Positions 7,319-14,553 of a stretch of DNA of 27,463 nucleotides are shown here, in pieces (within the stretch, counting starts at the first letter, position 1; each line of letters opens with the position of its first letter). The translations under genes were made by a program, and so were the position numbers. Source of the stretch: QHXQ01 sp036389375 (lineage in GTDB: Bacteria > Acidobacteriota > Blastocatellia > Pyrinomonadales > Pyrinomonadaceae). The stretch covers positions 1-27,463 of the forward strand of contig DASVQA010000043.1 in NCBI GenBank assembly GCA_036389375.1, written 5' to 3'. Below the pieces are notes generated by a model that was not told the origin of the DNA, did no database searches, and saw only the letters and a program-made list of their open reading frames with translations.

Positions 7319-7488
7319 CTCACCCCTTGTTCGACACACCTTGCAGATGTGATCGCGGCAGAGTATGCGCGTGCGTTTGGGCTATCGTCTGTCCGTTCGC
7401 GCACAATTATTAAGAGCTGTTACGTTGGATAAGAAAGAGGCGGGCCGGGTTGCCGCCACACACTCTCGGCCGTTGCGCTGACGGACGT

Positions 7489-7764
7489 TTACAACAGGTC
7501 TTCAAACGAGAGTTGTGCATCGTCGGCTTCGTGTGCGGCCGCGCCGCGCCGCTTGGCTTGCTTGCCGTTGCGCCCGTCGAGCGCTTCGAGAACTGAGGGC
7601 AGGTGAAAGCGCACGAGGCGCGGCGTGAGCCGCACGGCCGGGATGCGCCCTTCGCGCGCCAGCCGATGCACGGTTGATTCGCTCACCTGCAAGTAGGCAG
7701 CGAGTTGGCGCGCGGTAAGAAAATCCGGGCGCGCATCCGGCGCTCTGTGGTTCTCGTCATGCAC
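7489..7764 (-). CDS. Excisionase-family helix-turn-helix protein
   Basis: The 91-residue product carries a compact MerR/excisionase-type winged HTH: FLTARQLAAYLQVSESTVHRLAREGRIPAVRLTPRLVRFHLPSVLEAL. The pattern L-T-x-x-x-x-A-x-x-L-x-V-S-x-x-T-V-x-x-L-x-x-x-G-x-I-P-A is diagnostic of the HTH_17 group. The tail is basic (KQAKRRG) then acidic (QLSFEDLL). The start is taken as GTG at 7764 because AAAGG lies 9 bases upstream; the in-frame TTG at 7773 would touch that site. Phage excisionases belong here, but many chromosomal members are plain regulators and no integrase or att site is seen nearby. It is a candidate binder of the local palindromes, by position only. Confidence 0.85.
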   Translation of the reverse strand: MHDENHRAPDARPDFLTARQLAAYLQVSESTVHRLAREGRIPAVRLTPRLVRFHLPSVLEALDGRNGKQAKRRGAAAHEADDAQLSFEDLL

Positions 7765-7804
7765 GAGCAGCAACCTTTAAAGGATGCGCCGCGCCGTCAG
7801 GCGT

Positions 7805-8449
7805 TCACGGCGCGGGCTGGCCCAGCGACAGACCGACGCGATAGACGGCCGGGCCTTCGATGTCAACCTCTTTGACGACGGGCGCAAGGCCGCTGTACTT
7901 GGCCGTCAGCCGGTAACGTGCGGCGCTCGGCAACAGCCGGAACGCAAACTCGCCGAGTTCGTTCGTGATGCGCCCGTCAATCTTCTGCGCTGTCCCGTCG
8001 GGCATGACGCGCGCCAGTTCGATCTGCGCGCCTTCCAGACTGTGCCCCGACGCATTGAAGACGCTGCCCTTCAAGAGCGCCAGCGCGCCTTCGTCCACCG
8101 GCATGAAGACGCGGTCGCCGAGCGCGCGCAGTTTGTTCGCGTTGATCTCGAAATCTCTGACCTCTGCCGTCTTCAAACCAGCCTTGCGAAAGACCAGCGT
8201 GTAGCGACCGGGCGCGAGGTTCGTGATCTCAAAGCGGCCATTGCGATCCGTCTCGGCGTGCGCGACTTCCGTTTCGCCCTGCCGGACGCTCACACTCACG
8301 CCCTCGGCCGTGCTGTTCTCGTCCACGCGCACCTTGCCTTTGACGCCGGTCGGCTTACTCTTCTGCCCCACGCACACGCCCGCCAGCAACAGCGCCAACA
8401 GCACGACGCCGACAACTCTTAATCTGCACATTTCGTTTGCTCGCTTCAT
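7805..8449 (-). CDS. Secreted protein with two carboxypeptidase-regulatory-like domains
   Basis: The start at 8449 gives MKRANEMCRLRVVGVVLLALLLAGVCVGQ, a Sec signal peptide; a start 18 bases later (MCRLR) is also possible, as neither has a clear ribosome site. Two beta-sandwich repeats follow. The first (about 35-105) contains VKGKVRVDEN, ETDRNGRFEITNLAPGRYTLVFRKAG; the second (about 125-205) contains LKGSVFNASGHSLEGAQIEL, TNELGEFAFRLLPSAARYRLT. This 'D-x-x-G-x-F-x-I-x-x-L-x-P-G-x-Y' pattern is the CarboxypepD_reg fold, common in secreted and TonB-linked proteins of Acidobacteriota. A TATAAT box lies 44 bases upstream. The role is probably in the envelope, ligand unknown. It is divergent from the VWA gene. 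Confidence 0.85.
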   Translation of the reverse strand: MKRANEMCRLRVVGVVLLALLLAGVCVGQKSKPTGVKGKVRVDENSTAEGVSVSVRQGETEVAHAETDRNGRFEITNLAPGRYTLVFRKAGLKTAEVRDFEINANKLRALGDRVFMPVDEGALALLKGSVFNASGHSLEGAQIELARVMPDGTAQKIDGRITNELGEFAFRLLPSAARYRLTAKYSGLAPVVKEVDIEGPAVYRVGLSLGQPAP

Positions 8450-8492
8450 CAGTCTGATGCGGAGAGACGGGGAGCAGTCTGGTTCGCCGCGC

Positions 8493-8498
8493 ATTATA
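8493..8498 (-). promoter_or_regulatory. -10 box TATAAT for the carboxypeptidase-like gene
   Basis: Minus-strand TATAAT lies 44 bases before the ATG at 8449. The hexamer at the -35 position is poor; TTGACC is 24 bases away. Confidence 0.45.
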
Positions 8499-8647
8499 CA
8501 CGCAGCCGCGCGCAGATTCACGGGTCAACCGCGCGCGCGCGGCACTGGGGTTGATGCGTGCGCTGCACGCTAATGTTGATGCGCGCGCTGCGCCCTGCTG
8601 TTGTCCGCTTTGCCGGGCGCGTCTGGCGCGGCGTGCCATTGACCTCG

Positions 8648-8653
8648 TATAAT
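8648..8653 (+). promoter_or_regulatory. -10 box TATAAT for the VWA gene
   Basis: Consensus TATAAT points toward the VWA gene 139 bases downstream. No -35 match is visible at 16-18 bases, so strength is uncertain. Confidence 0.4.
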
Positions 8654-8791
8654 GCCGCCGCAGCCCGGCGTGCGTGTGCCACCGTTTGCGCAGACGGGCG
8701 CATCAAAGCGAGGCGCTGGCGCGTCGAGAGAGCAGTAGCCGCCAGCGTTTCCGGCGCTTACCCGGCGCAGGAAGTTTTACGGTTGAAGTAG

Positions 8792-9862
8792 ATGCCGACT
8801 CACGCCCCCAAGCCCCTTGCCCGGAAGCCGCGCGCCGCGCGCGTGTCACGCTGCTGGTTCTGCCTGGTGCTGCTCGCAGCCCTGTGCTGGCCCTTCAGCA
8901 AAGCACAGACACAGCAGCCACCTACGCAACGCCCGCAAACACCCCCGCCCGCCGACATACTTCCTGAAGACAAAGATGAAGTCTATCGCGTCGAGACGGA
9001 ACTCGTGCATGTTGATGCGACCGTGACGGACGCGACGGGGCGATCCGTGCGCGGACTTCAGGCGCAGGATTTCAAACTGTACGAGGACGGCGTCGAGCGC
9101 CCGCTCGCCTTCTTCAACGTCGAGCGGCGCGGCGGCGTCAAACGTCCCGTCGCCGTCGTCTTCGCGCTGGACGTATCGGGCAGCATGACGGTCGAGGAAC
9201 TGACGCGGCTGGGCGAAGCGATGCGCGCTTTCACCGAGCGGCTCGCGGATCGCTCGTCCGTGTTCGCCGTGATGACCTTTGGCATGCGCGTCCGCATCCT
9301 GCAAAACTTCACGAACGATCCGCGCAAACTCGCGCACACGCTCGACCGCCTCGCGCGCGAAGAGAACGGACTATCAACCCATGCTTACGATGCGGTGGAC
9401 GATGCCGTCCGCCTGCTCGCACGCGACGCGCCGCGCACGCGCGACCGGCAGTTATTGAAGCGCGCCGTCGTGCTTGTGACCGACGGCTTCCCGGTCGGCG
9501 ACACGGTTGCGCCGCGCACCGTCATCGAGCGCGCCAACGCGGCGGACGTGAGCGTCTACACCGTCACGCTGCCTTCCTTCTCGCGGCTGCTCGCCTCAAA
9601 CGAGAGCGCGCATGCGCCGCTGCCGACCCCGCTTGACGTGAGTGGTTTGGTAGAAAAGACGGGCGGCACAAACGTCTACGCGACCGACCGGGATTTCAGC
9701 CCGCTCTTTCAGGCGCTTGCCGAAGAAGTCACGTCCGCCTACGTGCTCGCCTTCTATCCACCCGAAGCCGAGCGCCACGACGGTCGTTTCCACACCATCC
9801 GCATCGAAGCCCCGGCCGGTTTGACCGTGCGCCAGAGCCGCCCCGGTTATCAGGCCAAGTAG
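8792..9862 (+). CDS. Secreted VWA protein, Acidobacterial VWFA-related type
   Basis: The 356-residue product has a basic start and a hydrophobic core (CWFCLVLLAALCWPF) giving a Sec signal peptide, then a Pro/Gln linker. Residues 65-115 form the characteristic entry region (YRVETELVHVDATVTDATGRSVRGLQAQDFKLYEDGVERPL as separate segments). The VWA domain follows, with the MIDAS motif D127-x-S129-x-S131 in VFALDVSGSM and the second metal contacts in VLVTDGFPVGD. It ends with the EEVTSAYVLAFYP and GRFHTIRIEA strands. The layout matches the Acidobacterial VWFA-related family (TIGR03436), an abundant secreted set of unknown target, and is the main taxon marker here. The start is ATG at 8792; the upstream ribosome site is weak. 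Confidence 0.92.
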   Translation: MPTHAPKPLARKPRAARVSRCWFCLVLLAALCWPFSKAQTQQPPTQRPQTPPPADILPEDKDEVYRVETELVHVDATVTDATGRSVRGLQAQDFKLYEDGVERPLAFFNVERRGGVKRPVAVVFALDVSGSMTVEELTRLGEAMRAFTERLADRSSVFAVMTFGMRVRILQNFTNDPRKLAHTLDRLAREENGLSTHAYDAVDDAVRLLARDAPRTRDRQLLKRAVVLVTDGFPVGDTVAPRTVIERANAADVSVYTVTLPSFSRLLASNESAHAPLPTPLDVSGLVEKTGGTNVYATDRDFSPLFQALAEEVTSAYVLAFYPPEAERHDGRFHTIRIEAPAGLTVRQSRPGYQAK

Positions 9863-9965
9863 CAAGGGCGAAGGCGCGCGAGTCAGGCCGCGCTTTCCGC
9901 GCCCGTGCAACTGAAGCATCAGGTCACGGCGCAACGCGCGGCCACACTTTCGCCCTTCGCCCTTG
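9863..9965. repeat. Inverted repeat between convergent genes
   Basis: CAAGGGCGAAGG (9863-9874) begins directly after the VWA stop and matches CCTTCGCCCTTG (9954-9965) on the other strand. The loop is 79 bases. It may help end both convergent transcripts. No T-tract follows. Confidence 0.35.
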
Positions 9966-9994
9966 GGGCTTGTACTGCCCTGCTTCGCTTTACT

Positions 9995-10183
9995 TCAAAA
10001 CTCGTCGTCCTCGTCCTCGTCATCGTCATCATCGTCGTCCTCGACGATGTCTAGTTCGACGGGGTCAAGCCCAACGATCTCCAGGTCTGTCCCGCATTCT
10101 TCACACGACACGGTGTCGCCCTTATCGGCGTCCGTGTCCACGTGTACGTCAGCTTCGCACTCTGGGCATGTTCCGGTTGGCAC
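9995..10183 (-). CDS. LysW-like zinc-ribbon carrier protein with acidic tail
   Basis: The 62-residue product starts at a GTG (10183), placed about 9 bases after GGAGGGAG, and reads VPTGTCPECEADVHV. It has two Cys pairs, CPEC at residues 6-9 and CEEC at 29-32, with the block DLEIVGLDPVELD that closely follows the LysW pattern ELEVVGLDPL. LysW proteins carry alpha-aminoadipate or glutamate on their C-terminal Glu during lysine/arginine synthesis. Here the usual C-terminal EDWGE is replaced by a run of Asp and Glu ending in Glu-Phe, so that carrier chemistry is not expected in the usual form. No LysX, LysZ or LysJ homologue is in the window. Convergent with the VWA gene. Family assignment is firm for the zinc ribbon, weaker for function. 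Confidence 0.75.
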   Translation of the reverse strand: MPTGTCPECEADVHVDTDADKGDTVSCEECGTDLEIVGLDPVELDIVEDDDDDDDEDEDDEF

Positions 10184-10350
10184 TTTCCTTCTCCCTCCTG
10201 CGGCAATTCGAGTCACGGAGGAGGCGCGCCCGTGTCCGCATGGGGAGACCTCCACCTTGTCCTTCGATTTGAGTGAACAGCCGACAATCTAACCGCGCGT
10301 CGCCGATTTTGCAATACCGATCTTGCGCGCGCGCAGCGCACGCCGCTGGC

Positions 10351-11097
10351 TTAACGCGCGGCCACGCCGGCGCGCGTCGCCAGCCGTCTGCGCGCCTCGC
10401 CCGCTTCGGGGCTGCGCGGGTAACGACGCAGCAACTCGCGCCAACTCGCGCCGTCGTAGCGAAACTGTTTCGTCGGCTGCTCGAAGGTGAACGTGATGCC
10501 CTGCCGGCGATAGCGATCAAGCCCGTTGTAGTTGAGGTAATAACTGTGCGCGGGCGGCCCGGCCACAGGCAATTTCTCTTCAGCCAGACGCCGCGCGGCA
10601 TCGCGCGACAACTTCAGCGCCGCCTCTTCGGCCGCCGCGCCGTAGAGCAGCAGCACGGCTGGACGCAAGGCCGAGCGCGGAAACTCGTCGAGGAAGATGC
10701 GCGCGCGGGCGATGCGTTCAAAATCGGCCGAGGCTTCGATGAGCCGCAGCAGGCGCTCGTCTTCGCGCGTCCGCGCGGGCGCAACGACGCTGTCGGACTG
10801 CAACCAGCCGCGCGTCCGCCGCGTGACCGCGACGTGATAAAAATCCACGCCGTCGCCCGCCCGCCGGCCGCCGACGATAGCGACCGCGCGCCCGCGCCCC
10901 AAACGCTGCACGAGCGGCGCGGTCAAAGACGGATCGGCCCTGAGGGCCGCCAGTCGCTCGTCCACGACGACGGCGCGCTGCCCGCCTGTCGGCGCGCGGC
11001 GCTTGTTGGCCGCCGCCGGTAAAGCTGTCGCGCAGATGCACGCGAGCAACGTGCATGTCAGTCTGCAAATGTGCCGGATTGAAAGAAACGCGAACAT
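10351..11097 (-). CDS. Secreted SH3-like domain protein (248 aa)
   Basis: A signal peptide (MFAFLSIRHICRLTCTLLACICATALPAAAN) precedes an SH3-type beta domain at about residues 40-107: VVVDERLAALRADPSLTAPLVQRLGRGRAVAIVGG, then FYHVAV and TRGWLQSDSVV, which is the bacterial SH3 ending G-W-x-x-x-x-x-V. The remaining 140 residues are helical with repeat-like segments (DFERIARARIFLDEFPRS, WRELLRRYPRSPEAGEARRRLA), resembling TPR-type or tol-pal-associated helices. AAGGAG lies 11 bases upstream of the ATG at 11097. It is probably periplasmic, binding a peptide or glycan, but the ligand is unknown. Confidence 0.75.
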   Translation of the reverse strand: MFAFLSIRHICRLTCTLLACICATALPAAANKRRAPTGGQRAVVVDERLAALRADPSLTAPLVQRLGRGRAVAIVGGRRAGDGVDFYHVAVTRRTRGWLQSDSVVAPARTREDERLLRLIEASADFERIARARIFLDEFPRSALRPAVLLLYGAAAEEAALKLSRDAARRLAEEKLPVAGPPAHSYYLNYNGLDRYRRQGITFTFEQPTKQFRYDGASWRELLRRYPRSPEAGEARRRLATRAGVAAR

Positions 11098-11184
11098 GAG
11101 TGTGAGTTCTCCTTCGCATGCGTGAGGTTGTTGGAGCTAGAAAATTTGCGGCGCTGTTTGCCAACGCAAGAGAGTTGTTACATC

Positions 11185-11210
11185 CGGACGCGCTCTGAGG
11201 TTCGCGTCCG
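11185..11210 (-). terminator. Hairpin after ruvC
   Basis: CGGACGCG (11185-11192) and CGCGTCCG (11203-11210) form an 8-bp stem with a 10-base loop, 16 bases after the ruvC stop. No clear T-tract follows. Confidence 0.4.
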
Positions 11211-11226
11211 TGTTCATCTTATTAAG

Positions 11227-11784
11227 TCAGCGCGGCGCGCGGCGGCGCGGGGCGGCGGCGAGCAGCGCGTCCAGTTTCTGGCGTGCGGGCGGCGCAGGCT
11301 GCAAGCGCCCGGCCAAACTCGCGTGGTGCAAGTGACAGATGGCGAGCGCCAGCGCATCGGCCGCGTCGTGCGGCTGCGGCATCTCTTTCAAGCGGAGCAG
11401 CACGCGCACCATCTCCTGCACCTGATGCTTCTCGGCTGCGCCGTAGCCCACCACCGTCCGCTTCACCAGACGCGGCGCGTACTCCGCGATCTCCACGCCC
11501 GCGCGCTCGGCCGCCAACAGGATCACGCCGCGCACCTGACCGAGTTTCAACGCCGTCTTCACGTTGACGGCGTAGAACGCATCTTCGACCGCGCACACAT
11601 CGGGGTTAAACCGCGCTAACGCCGCTTCGACGCCCGTGCTCACCTTGGCCAACCGCGCCGCGAACCGCTCCCGCGCAGAGGCCCGCACCACTCCGTAAGC
11701 CACCAGCCCATAACGCCGCGCGTCGCCCTCCACGACGCCCCAGCCCGTCGTCTCGCTGCCCGGATCAATGCCTAAGACGCGCAT
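11227..11784 (-). CDS. ruvC: Holliday-junction endonuclease RuvC
   Basis: RuvC is the dimeric nuclease that cuts Holliday junctions at the end of recombination, working with RuvAB. The 185-residue product opens MRVLGIDPGSETTGWGVV and has the four acidic catalytic residues of the RNase-H fold: D7 (GIDPG), E67 (AVEDAFYAVN), D140 and D143 (PHDAADALA). Length is typical, with a basic 20-residue extension at the end. The start at 11784 is fixed by the conserved N-terminus. It follows yebC by 86 bases, a common pairing. Those bases are an imperfect hairpin of GAGGTCA-type repeats that reaches the start codon, so no Shine-Dalgarno is visible. Confidence 0.97.
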   Translation of the reverse strand: MRVLGIDPGSETTGWGVVEGDARRYGLVAYGVVRASARERFAARLAKVSTGVEAALARFNPDVCAVEDAFYAVNVKTALKLGQVRGVILLAAERAGVEIAEYAPRLVKRTVVGYGAAEKHQVQEMVRVLLRLKEMPQPHDAADALALAICHLHHASLAGRLQPAPPARQKLDALLAAAPRRRAPR

Positions 11785-11867
11785 GAGGTCAGAGGTCAGA
11801 GGTCAATGGTCAGTGGCCAGCGAGGAACATTTTTAACTGACCTCTGACCTCTAACCTCTGACCTCTG
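11785..11867. repeat. GAGGTCA heptamer repeat, imperfect inverted pair
   Basis: Tandem GAGGTCA units occupy 11785-11814, and reverse-complement TGACCTC units occupy 11836-11867. The two blocks pair in 27 of 30 positions around a 21-base loop. It fills the gap between yebC and ruvC and resembles short tandem heptamer repeats described in cyanobacteria. A related block is at 14691-14765. Confidence 0.8.
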
Positions 11868-11870
11868 CTT

Positions 11871-12614
11871 TTAAGCCGTGGCCATTTCGGCTTCGTCTAT
11901 GTCGAAGTTAGCGGAGACCTTTTGTACGTCGTCGTGGTCTTCGAGGGCTTCCATGAGTTTGAGCATCTGGCGCGCGTCGGGGCCTGTAAGTTTGACGTAA
12001 AGCTGTGGGACGAATTCGATCTCGGCCACCTGCGGCTCGATGCCGGCCTGCTTGACTGCGTCGAGCACCGTGTCGAAATTATCGGGCGCGGTGATGATCT
12101 CGAAATTGTCTTCGTCGTCGCGCAAATCCTCTGCGCCGGCATCGGTCACGATCTCGAACAACTCATCTTCTGATTTCGCTTCTTTGGCGACGACGATGTA
12201 ACCCTTTTTATCGAACAGGTGGCGGACAGCGCCGGACGTGCCGAGATTGCCGCCGTTCTTGCCGAAGACGTGACGAATTTCCGCGACCGTCCGGTTGCGA
12301 TTGTCCGTGACCGCATCGACCATCACCGCGACGCCAGCCGGGCCGTAACCCTCGTAAGTGATCTCTTCGTAGTTGACGCCCTCTTCTTCGCCCGTGCCGC
12401 GCCGGATGGCGCGCGCGATAGTGTCGTTCGGCATATTGCCGGCCTTGGCATCGCTGACGGCTTTACGCAGCCGCGCGTTGGCGTCCGGGTCGCCGCCGCC
12501 CGTGCGCGCCGCGACCGTGATCTCTTTAATCAACTTGGTGAAAAGCTTGCCGCGCTTAGCATCGAGCGCGCCTTTTTTGTGTTTGATGGTATGCCACTTG
12601 GAATGTCCGGACAT
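11871..12614 (-). CDS. YebC/PmpR family regulator or ribosome-associated factor
   Basis: The 247-residue product starts MSGHSKWHTIKHKKGALDAKRGKLFTKL, the invariant YebC N-terminus, and continues with GNMPNDTIARAIRRGTG, YEGYGPAGVAVMVDAVTDNRNRTVAEIRH and GNLGTSGAVRHLFDKKG, the three-domain YebC/TACO1 layout. Members are annotated as DNA-binding regulators, and some relatives have been reported to assist translation of difficult proline stretches; the sequence does not choose between them. AAGGAACT lies upstream of the ATG at 12614. It has its own promoter at 12665-12694 and precedes ruvC, the commonest bacterial arrangement. Confidence 0.95.
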   Translation of the reverse strand: MSGHSKWHTIKHKKGALDAKRGKLFTKLIKEITVAARTGGGDPDANARLRKAVSDAKAGNMPNDTIARAIRRGTGEEEGVNYEEITYEGYGPAGVAVMVDAVTDNRNRTVAEIRHVFGKNGGNLGTSGAVRHLFDKKGYIVVAKEAKSEDELFEIVTDAGAEDLRDDEDNFEIITAPDNFDTVLDAVKQAGIEPQVAEIEFVPQLYVKLTGPDARQMLKLMEALEDHDDVQKVSANFDIDEAEMATA

Positions 12615-12664
12615 GGTTGATTGAGTTCCTTGGATGAAAGATTTGATCTACGCGCAGTGCGCGG

Positions 12665-12694
12665 ACTATAGCACGCGGTTTTCGCTCCCCGCAA
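12665..12694 (-). promoter_or_regulatory. Sigma70-type promoter for yebC-ruvC
   Basis: On the minus strand TTGCGG (12694-12689) and TATAGT (12670-12665) are 18 bases apart. The predicted RNA starts about 45 bases before the yebC ATG. The same two hexamers at the same spacing precede yggS. Confidence 0.65.
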
Positions 12695-12730
12695 CCGGGA
12701 GTTAAGCGGTGGGCAGTTAGCTTTTGGAGG

Positions 12731-13045
12731 TCAGTCGAGCAACTGTAAGAGCGTGCGGCTGTCTGCGCCGTGGACGCGTATCTGTTTCGTCTTGCCCGCG
12801 TGCCCGCTCTTGATTTCGACGGCGCGGGCGGGTACGCCGAGCGCGCTGGCGAGCGTGCGCCGCAGTTCTTCATTAGCTGCCCCGTCAACCGGCGGCGCAG
12901 CCACACGCACGCGCAACGCGCCGTCGTGCGCGCCCACCACTTCGCTGCGCGCCGCGCGCGGCACGACGCGCACAAGGAAGCTGAGCACGCCTTCAGTCTC
13001 GGTGTAGTTGAGCGTGGACACTACCAGCGTGTCGTGGCGGCGCAC
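12731..13045 (-). CDS. DUF167 (YggU-like) protein
   Basis: The 104-residue product shows the DUF167 pattern: FLVRVVPRAARSEVVG, then LRVRVAAPPVDGAANEELRRTLASALGV, and VEIKSGHAGKTKQIRV. The family is small, cytoplasmic and of unknown biochemical role; it is very often next to yggT, as here. The start is a GTG at 13045, only 3 bases after the yggT stop, so its translation is likely coupled to yggT. A later in-frame GTG is possible but also lacks a ribosome site. Confidence 0.9.
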   Translation of the reverse strand: MRRHDTLVVSTLNYTETEGVLSFLVRVVPRAARSEVVGAHDGALRVRVAAPPVDGAANEELRRTLASALGVPARAVEIKSGHAGKTKQIRVHGADSRTLLQLLD

Positions 13046-13048
13046 GTC

Positions 13049-13651
13049 TCAAAAGCGCAGCAGCGTGCCTCTGATGGCGGCCTGAAAGAGCCAGATGATA
13101 AAGAAGGCGACGAGCGCCGAGATGTCGAAGCCGCCGAGCGGCGGAATCATGCGCCGCAAGGGGCCGAGCAGCGGCTCGGTCACGCGCACGAGGAAGCGCA
13201 TCAGCCGGTTTGCGTAAGAGACCTGTCCCCAGGAGAAGATAATGCGCGCGAAGATGAGCAGACTATAGATGCCGAGCGCGCCGTTGAGCAGCACGCCGAT
13301 GAGCGCGACGGGCCGGCGCGCGCGTGTGGTGACCACCACACCGTAAATCGTCTCGATGAGGCCGTCGGCGAGTTGCACGGCGAGCCAGCCGAGCAGAATA
13401 GCGATCAGGATGGTGACGAGCGGCGCTAGATTCGGCCCGAAGCCGAAGCCGAGCAAGGCCCGGCGCACAGGATTGATGAATGGATCAGTCCAGCCGCGCA
13501 CGAGCAGGACGGGCCGGCTGAAAGGGTTCAGGTCGGCATAGTTGAGCGCCAGCCGCACAAGCATGAGCACGATGAAGACGACGATCACGCCCGTGATGCA
13601 TGCGTCCACGAAATACTGCAACCTGACGAAAAAGAGCGTGACGTTGTCCAT
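13049..13651 (-). CDS. yggT: YggT family membrane protein
   Basis: The 200-residue product holds two YggT repeats. Hydrophobic helices occur near residues 15-38 (DACITGVIVVFIVLMLVRL), 75-95 (LAPLVTILIAILLGWLAV), 118-140 (ALIGVLLNGALGIYSLLIFARIIF as overlapping parts) and 175-195. Conserved features are N-P-F-S-R-P, D-P-F-I-N-P-V-R-R and E-P-L-L-G-P-L-R-R-M-I-P-P-L-G-G-F-D. The start at 13651 is chosen because the longer frame to 13948 overlaps yggS. The family is implicated in cell-division or envelope integrity and osmotic stress; its mechanism is unclear. It is third-from-last in the block yggS-yggT-DUF167. Confidence 0.92.
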   Translation of the reverse strand: MDNVTLFFVRLQYFVDACITGVIVVFIVLMLVRLALNYADLNPFSRPVLLVRGWTDPFINPVRRALLGFGFGPNLAPLVTILIAILLGWLAVQLADGLIETIYGVVVTTRARRPVALIGVLLNGALGIYSLLIFARIIFSWGQVSYANRLMRFLVRVTEPLLGPLRRMIPPLGGFDISALVAFFIIWLFQAAIRGTLLRF

Positions 13652-13698
13652 ATCTTTACGTTGGCTCGCGGGCCGCTCGGTCTGCCGGTTAGGGCGGT

Positions 13699-14415
13699 TC
13701 AGCCGCGCGCGCCAAAGAGTGCCGTGCCGACGCGCACCATCGTCGCGCCCTCGGCAATGGCCACCTCGAAGTCGTGCGTCATGCCCATTGACAGTTCGCC
13801 TGCGCGCGCGCCGAACGCCCCGCGCGCCCGCCATTCGTCGCGCAGTTCGCGCAAGCGCCGAAAATAAGGGCGCACCCGTTCCGCCTCTGCAAAGAAGGGG
13901 GGCAGCGTCATCAAGCCCACGAGTTGCACGCGCGCACATTGTTGACACTGTTCGACGAGTTGCGCCAGTTCCGCTTCGCTTGCGCCCGACTTGGTGGCCT
14001 CGCCCGCGAGATCAACCTGCGCCAGCACCGATAACTCGCGCCGGTCTTCTTCCACGCATAGACGCTCCAACCGTCCGACGAGCGCCGCTGTATCGACGGC
14101 GTGGATCACGTCGAAGAGTTTGACCGCGCGCCGCGCCTTGTTCGCTTGCAGATGGCCGATCAGATGCCAGCGCGCGCCGCTGTCCGCAAGTTGCGCGATC
14201 TTGCCTTCGGCTTCCTGCACGCGATTCTCGCCAAACTCCGCCAAGCCCGCCGCCAGCGCCTCGCGCACACGCTCGACCGGATGCGTCTTCGTTACGGCGA
14301 TGAGTCTAATCTCTTCAGGCGAGCGCCCCGCGCTGCGTGCGCTCGCGGCGATCCGTCGCCGCACAGTTTCTAACCGCACGCGAAGAGTTTCCACAGTCTG
14401 CACAGCTTCCGGCAT
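13699..14415 (-). CDS. yggS: YggS family PLP-binding homeostasis protein
   Basis: The 238-residue product folds as a TIM-barrel without the second domain of alanine racemases. The PLP lysine is K43 in IRLIAVTKTHPVERV. Other signatures are FGENRVQEAEGK, WHLIGHLQANKAR, VDLAGEATKSGAS and the closing MGMTHDFEVAIAEGATMVRVGTALFG. It keeps the free pyridoxal-phosphate pool in balance. The start at 14415 (MPEAVQ) fits the promoter 34 bases upstream; the earlier in-frame ATG at 14478 would overlap its -35. A 47-base gap to yggT suggests one operon. Confidence 0.95.
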   Translation of the reverse strand: MPEAVQTVETLRVRLETVRRRIAASARSAGRSPEEIRLIAVTKTHPVERVREALAAGLAEFGENRVQEAEGKIAQLADSGARWHLIGHLQANKARRAVKLFDVIHAVDTAALVGRLERLCVEEDRRELSVLAQVDLAGEATKSGASEAELAQLVEQCQQCARVQLVGLMTLPPFFAEAERVRPYFRRLRELRDEWRARGAFGARAGELSMGMTHDFEVAIAEGATMVRVGTALFGARG

Positions 14416-14448
14416 CTGCTCGTTACTGGCCCGGACATGAACGGCGCA

Positions 14449-14478
14449 ACTATAACAAGCCTGCGCGCACAGCCGCAA
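14449..14478 (-). promoter_or_regulatory. Sigma70-type promoter for the yggS operon
   Basis: On the minus strand TTGCGG (14478-14473) and TATAGT (14454-14449) are 18 bases apart, an exact repeat of the yebC promoter hexamers and spacing. It sits just before the chosen yggS start. Confidence 0.65.
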
Positions 14479-14553
14479 CGAAGCGGCCGCGGCGGCAGAC
14501 GTTAGCGGGCGCGGGCGCGATCACAAACGGCATTCACCGTCTGCTACTCCTGC

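Larger units (their letters stand above)
8450..8791. other. Divergent promoter region with a direct repeat
   Basis: This 342-bp gap between the two divergent secreted-protein genes has no gene. It contains perfect TATAAT boxes on each strand and a 17-bp direct repeat, GTTGATGCGYGCGCTGC, at 8550-8566 and 8575-8591 with one mismatch, beside a run of CG dinucleotides at 8530-8542. Confidence 0.5.

Noticed and set aside
7489..7764. Excisionase-type HTH as sign of a prophage or integrated element
   Set aside because: No integrase, att-like repeat next to the tRNA, phage gene or composition shift is visible nearby.
7789..7815. 8-bp GC hairpin across the stop of the carboxypeptidase-like gene
   Set aside because: One arm lies in the coding end and no T-tract follows, so I do not list it as a terminator.
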